From Xanthobacter sp. YC-JY1 (GTDB lineage Bacteria; Pseudomonadota; Alphaproteobacteria; Rhizobiales; Xanthobacteraceae): a DNA stretch of 64,000 nucleotides. The notes beneath the pieces are model-generated. The model saw nothing but the letters and a program-made list of their open reading frames with translations. It made no database searches and was not told the origin of the DNA. The position numbers were made by a program, and so were the translations under genes. Of this stretch, positions 57,526 to 64,000 are shown in pieces. Location: NCBI RefSeq assembly GCF_021730305.1, contig NZ_CP032674.1, forward strand, positions 3,023,001 through 3,087,000, read 5' to 3'. The number at the start of each line of letters is the position of its first letter. The first letter of the stretch is position 1.

Positions 57526-58037
57526 CAGACCCCCTTGAAGGCGCCTACGGCCCCGGAGAGGCCGCTGATGAGGAACGGGAGGAAGGACGGGCTATCGGCC
57601 CGCTGGACGGAGTTGATGCGGGCCTCGGTCTGCGCCTTCACGGTGTCCATGTCGGCGTAGGTGGCGGCCTGCTCCATGCTGAACTGGGAGGAGCGAGCCT
57701 CCTTCTTCTGGCCCTCGGCCGCGAAGAAGCTGCCCATGAGCGCATCGACCGACAGGCCGGTCACTCCGGCTTCTCCGGCCGCCGCCTGGGCGGTGCCGCG
57801 AGCCTTCAGGCCCTCGATGCCCATCTGCATCATGTCCCTGCTGGCGGCGTCGCGCTGCTGGATTTCACGATGCTGGAGCTGGGCGTACTGGTTGCCGGCC
57901 GCGATGTTCGCCGCCTGGGCGTTCTGGACGTAATATTCGTTCTGCTGCTTGGCCTGCTGCGCGGCGCCCATATAGCCGACAGCGGAGCTGGCGATGCTCA
58001 GGGCGGCGCCGATGGCCGGAAGGGCTGCGATGCACAT
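57525..58037 (-). CDS. Internal virion protein (T7 gp14 type)
   Basis: 170 residues. Hydrophobic start (AALPAIGAALSIASSAVGYMGAAQQAKQQNEYY), helical Gln/Ala-rich middle (REIQQRDAASRDMMQMGIEGLKARG), hydrophobic end (LPFLISGLSGAVGAF), like podovirus gp14 which inserts in the outer membrane on ejection. ATG 58037 overlaps the end of the acyltransferase-like gene by about 40 bases. Confidence 0.8.
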   Translation of the reverse strand: MCIAALPAIGAALSIASSAVGYMGAAQQAKQQNEYYVQNAQAANIAAGNQYAQLQHREIQQRDAASRDMMQMGIEGLKARGTAQAAAGEAGVTGLSVDALMGSFFAAEGQKKEARSSQFSMEQAATYADMDTVKAQTEARINSVQRADSPSFLPFLISGLSGAVGAFKGV

Positions 58038-58495
58038 GGCTGAAGTCTTGCGAACTCGACGAAGGGGCGGCCCTCCGCGCCCCATGGAGCTTCACGAATA
58101 AGCGTGAAGCCGAGCCATTGGAGCCAGCGGAGGTGCAGCGCGTTGCGGGCGTCGGCCCGATTGATGAGGAGGGGGTACTGGGTGTTGTAGCGCTCCACCC
58201 ACCGCTGGCTCTGCCGAAGGAACTCGACCGAGTGGGCGGCAAGCTGGTCGCTGCCGAGGAGCCAGATCACGCCGACGTGGGGGTGGTTGAAGACCGGATC
58301 GATGCCGAACAGGCCGGCGATCTGGTGGTCATCGGTGAACATGGCCCACGCTTCGTGGCCGGCTTCGACCATATCGGGAAGGAGCAGCTCCGGGGGCAGA
58401 CCGGCCGAGGCGTGAACCTCAGCGCGGTCGGCGGCCCGAAGAAGGGGGCAGAGCGCCACGGCGTGTTCCCGCGCCGCCGGCAGGACGTATCCCAT
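57998..58495 (-). CDS. DUF2833/GNAT-like virion-block protein (T7 gp13 position)
   Basis: 165 residues resembling the GNAT-fold proteins found between gp12 and gp14 in T7-like phages (MFTDDHQIAGLFGIDPVFNHPHVGVIWLLGSDQLAAHSVEFLRQSQRWV; NALHLRWLQWLGFTLIREAPWG). The gp13 equivalent is a morphogenesis factor in T7. Enzymatic acylation here is possible but unproven. Starts by TGATG overlap with gp12. Confidence 0.78.
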   Translation of the reverse strand: MGYVLPAAREHAVALCPLLRAADRAEVHASAGLPPELLLPDMVEAGHEAWAMFTDDHQIAGLFGIDPVFNHPHVGVIWLLGSDQLAAHSVEFLRQSQRWVERYNTQYPLLINRADARNALHLRWLQWLGFTLIREAPWGAEGRPFVEFARLQPCASQPFRPSAPP

Positions 58496-61020
58496 CAGGT
58501 CTGGCGCAGCTTGGGGTTCCAGGACCCCCGCCACCCGCCGGACATGAAGCCCGAGGGGAGCCAGGTGTCGTTGATGATCTCCACCTTGACCCGGTCGGAT
58601 CGGCTCATGATCGGCACGTTGAAGCGGCCGGTGGCCAGCACGACCTTGCCCAGGACGTTGCCAGGGTCTCCGAAGATGCGGCCGGAGAAGTCGTAGGCGG
58701 ACGTGGGCCGCCCTTCCGGCGTCACCTCCACGCGGAAATACCCGGCCGTGTCGTGGGACAGGGTCAGGTGGTGGAGCTGAAGGCGTCCGTCGATCTGCGT
58801 GACGGTCCCGCCATCCGAGCCAGTGCGGCGCGGGAAGATCGCCGAGAACCTGTAGCGGGACACGTAGGGCCGGCCGAAGAGGAACTCCTCGCCGCGCGTG
58901 TCGCCTCGAAGGACAAGGGTGGCCCCGGAGACGCGCTTGACCACGGCGTTCGATCCCACCACCCCTGTGCCGCCGGTGACGACTGCCTGGGTGTCGGCCG
59001 CCACGGGGAACGGCAGGGTGTAGGTGGTCTCGTCCGTCGCCAAGCTGTAGGCGGGGGCGGCGAGCGCCGAGGACCCGACGCGACGATCCAGGCCGACCAG
59101 CGCCCCGATACTCTCGTCCGTGGCGGCGGGCTCCATCCTGAGCGTCTCCAGCCAGACGGCCCCGTCCCGGCTCACCAGAAGGGCGAGCTGGGAGTTGAGG
59201 AAGGCCAAGTCCAGGATGGTCGCGCCGTTGAATGTCCAGCGGCACCAGGAGGACAGGACCTTCTGGTTGTCCTGCCAGAAGAACGAGTAGACGTAGAGGG
59301 CGCCGGGGTCCCCGTCCGAGAGCGCCACGAGAACGTTCTGGTCCGGGCTCGCGGCGATCTTGCGGACACCCGTCGGGATGTAGCTGGGGACGTGGGAGGT
59401 GACGCTCTGTGCGTCCCCCGTCTCCGTCGATTTGTCGAAGAAGAAGTCGTAGACCGCCGCCCAATCGCGGTTCACCAGGGCGTCCGACACGAAGAAGACG
59501 CTCTTGCCGGTCATCACCGGCTTCACCCGCTTCGAGCACGAGAACTCGGTGAGCGGCCGCAGCGACACGGACTTGGGCGTAAGCAGGTCGTTGCCGGCAA
59601 GGCGGAACTGCGTCTCGGTCGAGAACACCAGCAGGTAGTCCTGCGTGGGCAATGCGTGCTTCAGGAGCGAGACCTTGATGTGGCTCGCGGCCACGTCGAT
59701 GGGGTCATCGTCGAGCAGCGCGGTTGCCGTGGTTCGCCAGAAGTCGAAGAACGAACCCGATCGGGACATGATGACACTCTCGTCGGAGAGGAAGCCCAGG
59801 CGGTTCCGGTGGAAGAAGATGTCGGTGATCGTGTTGCCGACGAACGAGGGGTCGGGGCTGATCTTGTCGGCGTCGCCGCACTTGCGAGGGTCCCACTCGG
59901 CAGGCTTGAAGGTGAACGTCCCGTCCGCCTCGCGCACCAGGGTGTGGGGCATGGAGCCGGCATCGAAGCCGAGCTTGACCCCGCCCTTGACGGTCTCCTT
60001 CCAGATGACCGTGGAGTCGGCGTCGGAGCCCTCTTTGGTGATCTTGACCCAGTAATTGTCCTGGGTTGTGCCGTCGTCGCCCGACACCTCGGCAACGAAG
60101 CCGACAGGGCCGAAGGCGGGCAGGTCCGAGAACCGCTGGGCGGTACCCTTCACCACCTTCATGGCGTTGCCGTTGAAGCCGTCCTCGACGGAGATGGTGA
60201 AGTCGCCGGTCGCCTTCGAGACGTGGATGGCGTTCTGATAGCGTGTAACGGTCCAGCCGTTGGCGGCCGTGATGCCGTTCGCCGTCATGATCTTCACCAC
60301 TCGGCCGGCATTGGCTCCCTGCGACAGGACGTTCGACGTGTTATCGGAAGAGGACGCCTGCCCGTAGATGGCCCGCCCTTCGGTGCCGTCCGGCCCACGG
60401 AACATCCCGCTGTCATTCGGATCGGTGCCGTCGATCAGCACCTGGGCGATGAAGGTGGTATCGGCCGCCGGCTCGTTCGATGCGAGGCCGGACTTGGGAA
60501 CGAGGTAGTGTGCGACGACAGTTCCGTCGATCAGGACCTTGTAGCTCTTGCCGTAGTTGCCCTGCATCACATGGATGAGGGCTTCCTTCACGCGCACCGG
60601 GGACGCGGCTGCGCCCATCTGCACCGTCTTGCAAGTGTTCACGATGAACGTGTAGTCGGCCACCGTTAGGGCCTTGTAGTCCTCGGCGGGCGAGGTCGCG
60701 CCGGACAGGTAGCCCCAGCCGTTCGGGGCGTTAACGGTCTTCTCGACGCCCTGGAAGTCGAAGACCCGCAGGGTTCCCGAGGAGAGGACGGCGACGTAGC
60801 GCTCGCTCTCATCCCGGTCGATGATGTGGAAGAAGGCGCCGGCGGGAACCGCGCTCAGGATGCGGGCGACGTGCTCGGTCGGCGGCCGCTTCTTCAAGCC
60901 CTTGACGATGGTGGAGTAGAAGTTCTCCTGGAGGTCTCCCTGGGACGGGAGCCGCATGACCAGCGCCTGTTGGGAGACGCCGCCCAGGAGGTTGGGGATG
61001 GTCCCCGAGGTCACTGCCAC
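58495..61020 (-). CDS. Tail tubular protein B (T7 gp12 type)
   Basis: 841 residues with the characteristic start (VTSGTIPNLLGGVSQQALVMRLPSQGDLQENFYSTIVKGLKKRPPTEHV) and later segments (NRLGFLSDESVIMSRSGSFFDFWRTT, DDDPIDVAASH) found in all gp12-like nozzle proteins. Forms the distal tube/nozzle. GTG start 61020 overlaps gp11 by ten bases. Confidence 0.95.
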   Translation of the reverse strand: MAVTSGTIPNLLGGVSQQALVMRLPSQGDLQENFYSTIVKGLKKRPPTEHVARILSAVPAGAFFHIIDRDESERYVAVLSSGTLRVFDFQGVEKTVNAPNGWGYLSGATSPAEDYKALTVADYTFIVNTCKTVQMGAAASPVRVKEALIHVMQGNYGKSYKVLIDGTVVAHYLVPKSGLASNEPAADTTFIAQVLIDGTDPNDSGMFRGPDGTEGRAIYGQASSSDNTSNVLSQGANAGRVVKIMTANGITAANGWTVTRYQNAIHVSKATGDFTISVEDGFNGNAMKVVKGTAQRFSDLPAFGPVGFVAEVSGDDGTTQDNYWVKITKEGSDADSTVIWKETVKGGVKLGFDAGSMPHTLVREADGTFTFKPAEWDPRKCGDADKISPDPSFVGNTITDIFFHRNRLGFLSDESVIMSRSGSFFDFWRTTATALLDDDPIDVAASHIKVSLLKHALPTQDYLLVFSTETQFRLAGNDLLTPKSVSLRPLTEFSCSKRVKPVMTGKSVFFVSDALVNRDWAAVYDFFFDKSTETGDAQSVTSHVPSYIPTGVRKIAASPDQNVLVALSDGDPGALYVYSFFWQDNQKVLSSWCRWTFNGATILDLAFLNSQLALLVSRDGAVWLETLRMEPAATDESIGALVGLDRRVGSSALAAPAYSLATDETTYTLPFPVAADTQAVVTGGTGVVGSNAVVKRVSGATLVLRGDTRGEEFLFGRPYVSRYRFSAIFPRRTGSDGGTVTQIDGRLQLHHLTLSHDTAGYFRVEVTPEGRPTSAYDFSGRIFGDPGNVLGKVVLATGRFNVPIMSRSDRVKVEIINDTWLPSGFMSGGWRGSWNPKLRQT

Positions 61021-61604
61021 GAGCGGCCCCGGCGGCGCAGTATGCGGGACGGCGTGGCGGCATCGAGGACGTTGTAGTCGGCAGCGTCGGCCTCATCGGA
61101 GAGGAACTCGGCGCGGGCCTGGGCTTCGTCCTTGGCGCTGAAGGTGTGGGCCTCCGCGTCGCTCAGGAAGCGGTCCTGGAAGCGGCGCAAGGCTGCGATG
61201 GTGACATAGTTGCGGGCCGTCTCGGGAAGCTGGTCGAACGGTAGGCCGCGAACCAGATCGACGGTGACAGCCCGACGGATGGCGAAGGTGTGCGCGACGG
61301 GGTCGTAGAGACGCTGGCCACGCTGGACCAGATTGGTGTCGTCGGCGCTGTCGACCTTCAGGGCGTCGAGGGGGAGGATGATCTCTCCGTTGACGTTGGG
61401 GGTGATGCGGTAGGCGAACTCGGTGTTGAACGACCAGCCCGTCTTCTGGAGCTGGCGGGAGAAGAGGGACACGAGGGCGCGAGCAGCAGCAACGTCAACG
61501 GGGAGAACACCCAGCAGGGTGCCCACCGGCGTCTCGCCGATGGAGGCGAGGAGCGCGTTGACGGCCTCCAGCTCGGAAGTCGGAGTGAGGAAGTCGGTGG
61601 ACAT
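61011..61604 (-). CDS. Tail tubular protein A (T7 gp11 type)
   Basis: 197 residues, full length for gp11 (ELEAVNALLASIGETPVGTL, LQKTGWSFNTEF, RGQRLYDP, VRGLPFDQLPETARNYVTIAALRRFQDRF). It forms the gatekeeper ring linking portal to nozzle. Upstream of gp12 and downstream of capsid as in T7. Confidence 0.95.
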   Translation of the reverse strand: MSTDFLTPTSELEAVNALLASIGETPVGTLLGVLPVDVAAARALVSLFSRQLQKTGWSFNTEFAYRITPNVNGEIILPLDALKVDSADDTNLVQRGQRLYDPVAHTFAIRRAVTVDLVRGLPFDQLPETARNYVTIAALRRFQDRFLSDAEAHTFSAKDEAQARAEFLSDEADAADYNVLDAATPSRILRRRGRSWQ

Positions 61605-61669
61605 GGCAGGGAAAAGACAGGCGGAGGCCCCGAAGGACCCCCGCCCATGTCAGGTGTTGGAGTTTGTGG

Positions 61670-62614
61670 TCAGGCCACCGCGCCCGTGGCGATCTCGATC
61701 GCGCAATCGGGGCGGAGCTTGTCGTGGCCGACGGCGTACTTGGCGACCATGAAGGTGCCCTGCCGGCGGATTTCGTACTCGCTCTCCATCGCCAGATCGA
61801 GGAGCTGCACGGTGCCGGCCGCCATCTTGTTGAAGACGAGACCGACCGTGGTTCGGAAGTCGCCCTGGTACTTGGCCGGGCCGGCCGTCACCTGGGTCGA
61901 GGGGACATGGTTGGACTTCACAATCGGGAAGCCGGCCACGGTGTCGACCTTACCGGAGGCGACGGAGCCCGCGCCGCCGAGCTGGGTGTTCACCAGCCGG
62001 TCGCGCTGCGCGAGCAGGTAATACTGCGCCGGGCGGAACACCGCCTGGGTGTCTTCAAGGCCCACGTCCTTCTCGTCGAGGGTCTGGGCGGCGGTGAACA
62101 GGGCCGCCTCCAGCTTCGCCGGATCGGTGGCCATGGCCGCGTCAGTGATGCGGGAGCCGCCGGGACGGCCGGTGAGCGGGGAGGCAGCGCGGGCCGCAAG
62201 CGCGATGACGCGAGCGACGTTCTGGTCGTAGGTGTTGGCGAGGACGCGGCCCAGTTCGGCGGAATAGGGCTGGCGCACGTCGTAGTGGTTCATCGCCTCG
62301 TCGATGTTGGCGATGAAGGTGGACGACACGAGAAGGTCGTCGACGGTGATGACGGTCTCAGCGTGCGGGATGGACGAACCGTCGATCCAGCCGCCCGGCG
62401 TGTGGTAGCCGGCCGACGCCTTACCGATCAGCGGGAACTGGGCGGACTTGCCGTTGCTGATCTGGCGGACGAAGTGGAGAGCCTTGAAGATGACCTTGCG
62501 CTCGAACTCGGTGAGAACCTCACCCGAGAAGATCTTCAGGAAGAGGGCGTCAGTGGCGCCAGCGCCGTTGATCTGACCGAGACGGGAGAGCGAAGTGTCC
62601 TGGGCGTTTGCCAT
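61670..62614 (-). CDS. Major capsid protein (T7 gp10 type)
   Basis: 314 residues with the podovirus HK97-fold capsid pattern (DALFLKIFSGEVLTEFERKVIFKALHFVRQISNGKSAQFPLIGKASAGYHTPG; DDLLVSSTFIANIDEAMNHYDVR; a late IVKSNHVPST). Good ribosome-binding context (CTCTC then ATGGCAAACGCC). It is the first late gene visible; scaffold and portal are not found just upstream. Confidence 0.93.
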   Translation of the reverse strand: MANAQDTSLSRLGQINGAGATDALFLKIFSGEVLTEFERKVIFKALHFVRQISNGKSAQFPLIGKASAGYHTPGGWIDGSSIPHAETVITVDDLLVSSTFIANIDEAMNHYDVRQPYSAELGRVLANTYDQNVARVIALAARAASPLTGRPGGSRITDAAMATDPAKLEAALFTAAQTLDEKDVGLEDTQAVFRPAQYYLLAQRDRLVNTQLGGAGSVASGKVDTVAGFPIVKSNHVPSTQVTAGPAKYQGDFRTTVGLVFNKMAAGTVQLLDLAMESEYEIRRQGTFMVAKYAVGHDKLRPDCAIEIATGAVA

Positions 62615-62672
62615 GAGAGAAAGCCTGATGCTTGAGGATGGTGGTCCTCGGCACCAGCAAACGTTCGGTAGT

Positions 62673-62707
62673 TGTTACAGACAGAACCTCAGCCCTTGTC
62701 TGTAACA
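62673..62707. promoter_or_regulatory. 11-bp inverted repeat upstream of the capsid gene
   Basis: TGTTACAGACA-N13-TGTCTGTAACA, perfect arms, centred about 75 bases upstream of the capsid ATG. It could be an operator or an RNA hairpin in the capsid leader. No T run follows on either strand, so an intrinsic terminator is unlikely. Confidence 0.55.
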
Positions 62708-62799
62708 GCCGCTGTTGCGCGGGGCCGTGGTCGCCCCCTAGGGAGGGGCACGACGTCACGAGCGATCAGAAATATTATCCTTCAGCAAACTTACACATC

Positions 62800-63369
62800 C
62801 TATTTTTTCTCAATACCGACGAATGTCACTTGCCTTTCGGTAGAACGCCCTTCGTCCAACTGGGCCTCATCATCGGATCCGGCGTATTCGCTGATCAGCC
62901 TTTCCTGCTCTGGCGTCAACAGATACTTTAGAAAATAGCCATGTTGGGGAATATGAACAAATCTATCCTTATTTCGCCACAAGATCGTTCCGATATATCT
63001 TGCCGGGTCAAGGCTGGGGAATTTAATGCCAAGCTTTAGGAGTTCATCGACAAGCTGAGGGCGCGAGAGCGGAACCCCCCTCGTGGCAAGGACCCGTTCT
63101 GCGGCGTCCGCAAAAGCTTGTGGGTTCACCCTGGGCCTGATTCGAACCATGCGCGTGGCCGGTTCCTGGACCACCTTCGCCGTCCCCGGCTTCGGCGCTT
63201 GAGCGTTGTACCCAACATTCACAGGCATACCGGAGGATCCAGGGTTCACCTGTTTCTCGTTTGTTCCTTGGGAAAACTTCTCATGGAGCCGCAAGAACGT
63301 CTCAATCTCCGCAAGCTCGCGCTGTAGTTCGTCCCGCCTTTTTATCGCATTTGCAAGGGCTTGATCCAT
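62800..63369 (-). CDS. Coiled-coil protein with HARE-HTH-like C-terminal domain
   Basis: 189 residues. N-terminal coiled coil (ANAIKRRDELQRELAEIETFLRLHEKF), Pro/Gly linker, then a winged-helix-like module (ADAAERVLATRGVPLSRPQLVDELLKLGIKF, ARYIGTILWRNKDRFVHIPQHGYFL). It resembles HARE-HTH/HB1 domains that couple to DNA-modification or chromatin-type functions. Less GC-rich than neighbours and standing between the capsid and plus-strand genes, it looks like an inserted extra gene. ATG 63369 has GGAGG eight bases upstream. Confidence 0.7.
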   Translation of the reverse strand: MDQALANAIKRRDELQRELAEIETFLRLHEKFSQGTNEKQVNPGSSGMPVNVGYNAQAPKPGTAKVVQEPATRMVRIRPRVNPQAFADAAERVLATRGVPLSRPQLVDELLKLGIKFPSLDPARYIGTILWRNKDRFVHIPQHGYFLKYLLTPEQERLISEYAGSDDEAQLDEGRSTERQVTFVGIEKK

Positions 63370-63390
63370 AGCCACGTCCTCCAGAACCAT

Positions 63391-63697
63391 CTGCTGGATC
63401 GTAGCACCAAACGCAGAAGCACCAAAGCGTGGATTCCGTTAACCATGCAGCGGCGGATTTGAACCCTACTTGCGGTCACGCCGCAGATGGTTCACAATGA
63501 TAAGGCATGGGGAAAAAGAAGACCTCGACCGACCTTCCACGTCGGTCGAGGCCCCTTCAATGACCCAGAGATTGGTGGTGCAAGCATACCAATCTGCAAA
63601 CGGGTACGTCTGCGGTGTATCGTCCACCTGACAGGACACCTTACCGCAATGTGTCTCGGGCGAGCAAGAGGCTGCTTCACAATCTATGGAGGCAGCG
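63391..63697. other. Gene-free gap
   Basis: About 300 bases of moderate GC content between the HARE-HTH-like gene and a small plus-strand gene. No supported reading frame, RNA gene or clear promoter was seen. Confidence 0.4.
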
Positions 63698-63799
63698 ATG
63701 GTTCACGTTCGCTCCTACACGAGGGTTCGGTACGGGCGCCTTGAGTGGGTCTGCGCCCACTGGCGCCGCGCCTGGGGTTCTTGCGGCTACGGCCGCTAA
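63698..63799 (+). CDS. 33-residue Arg/Tyr-rich small protein
   Basis: GGAGG sits five bases before ATG 63698. The frame reads MVHVRSYTRVRYGRLEWV, then CAHWRRAWGSCGYGR and TAA, with a strong terminator right behind. Very basic and aromatic. Perfect initiation and immediate termination argue that it is expressed as its own short message. No family assigned. Confidence 0.6.
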   Translation: MVHVRSYTRVRYGRLEWVCAHWRRAWGSCGYGR

Positions 63800-63806
63800 T
63801 GAAGTG

Positions 63807-63838
63807 GGCCGTCGGGTTTTCCCCGGCGGCCTTTTTTT
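63807..63838 (+). terminator. Rho-independent terminator
   Basis: Ten-base-pair stem GGCCGTCGGG / CCCGGCGGCC (one G-T pair) with a T-rich loop, followed by seven T residues. It ends transcription eight bases after the 33-residue gene. Confidence 0.85.
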
Positions 63839-63917
63839 CAGGCAAGGCTACAACCGGGCCTTGCATTCAACATTACAGCCCCCAACTTGAGCTTTACCGA
63901 AACCCAGGAGTGAAGAA

Positions 63918-64000
63918 ATGTCCGAGAAGCTTGACGCATATCTGAAGTCTCTCGACGACTACGAGGCTGCTGAGCACACCATGCTTGAACTAGACAGACA
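63918..64000 (+). CDS. Hypothetical protein, 3' part outside window
   Basis: ATG 63918 preceded by AGGAG seven bases upstream. The 27 visible codons (SEKLDAYLKSLDDYEAAEHT, then MLELDR) are acidic and helical. Less GC-rich than the late block and on the opposite strand to it. No family can be assigned from this piece. Confidence 0.6.
   Translation, partial: MSEKLDAYLKSLDDYEAAEHTMLELDR

Larger units (their letters stand above)
37698..64000. mobile_element. Integrated T7-like prophage (right end outside window)
   Basis: It begins at the tRNA-Leu half gene and includes a tRNA-Leu, a tyrosine integrase, accessory genes and a late block in T7 gene order on the minus strand. Virion genes from TerL to capsid are all intact. 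Portal, scaffold, replication genes, phage RNA polymerase and the second attachment site are not within view; the 62.8-64 kb part does not show them, so part of the element lies to the right or has been lost. Confidence 0.88.

Noticed and set aside
57998-59539. 513-codon minus-strand frame
   Set aside because: Only its last 165 codons (from 58495) resemble a protein; the rest overlaps gp12 in another frame.

Overview
The window is GC-rich and reads as the chromosome of an aromatic-degrading alphaproteobacterium, probably Hyphomicrobiales/Xanthobacteraceae. That placement is inferred from base composition, the initiator tRNA and gene style, not proven. No strand-wide order is broken until about 32 kb. 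From there mobile DNA dominates.

1-9.5 kb (minus strand) is a siderophore-type peptide locus. It holds a stand-alone aryl/peptidyl carrier protein, an MbtH protein and a multidomain NRPS that runs off the left edge. Upstream of these, an EntS-like MFS exporter, an HlyD/MacA adaptor and a MacB-type ABC exporter form an export operon.

10-25 kb (minus strand) is an aromatic oxygenation locus. A XylR/DmpR-type sigma-54 activator lies downstream of a six-gene toluene monooxygenase (tmoABCDEF order), which has a good -24/-12 promoter. Upstream of that are an OmpW-like porin, a six-component phenol hydroxylase (dmpKLMNOP), a DmpD-type hydrolase and a GntR/FCD regulator. 24.7-32.0 kb (plus strand, divergent) carries the meta-cleavage genes: XylT/DmpQ-like ferredoxin, catechol 2,3-dioxygenase, a DUF336 protein, dmpC, E, F, G, H and I, ending at a terminator. 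Together the genes encode toluene/benzene -> cresol/phenol -> (methyl)catechol -> pyruvate plus acyl-CoA.

32.1-37.6 kb is a mosaic. It contains an IS5-family element sitting against an IS3-family remnant, a VapBC-type toxin-antitoxin operon with a third gene, a broken large serine recombinase ending inside tRNA-fMet, and azlCD.

37.7 kb to the right edge is an integrated T7-like (podovirus) prophage. It sits against a displaced 3' half of a tRNA-Leu(TAA) gene and carries a complete tRNA-Leu(TAA) and a tyrosine integrase. Beyond these lie a run of small early or accessory genes that share a repeated leader motif, a 1.3-kb non-coding gap, and then a late block collinear with T7 genes 19 back to 10 (TerL, TerS, holin-like, tail fibre with an SGNH domain, gp16, gp15, gp14, acyltransferase-like, gp12, gp11, capsid). 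The portal, scaffold, polymerases and right attachment site are not in view.

Many genuine starts lie inside longer open frames. They were chosen by Shine-Dalgarno sequence, overlap with the upstream gene, and family length. All family assignments are by eye.
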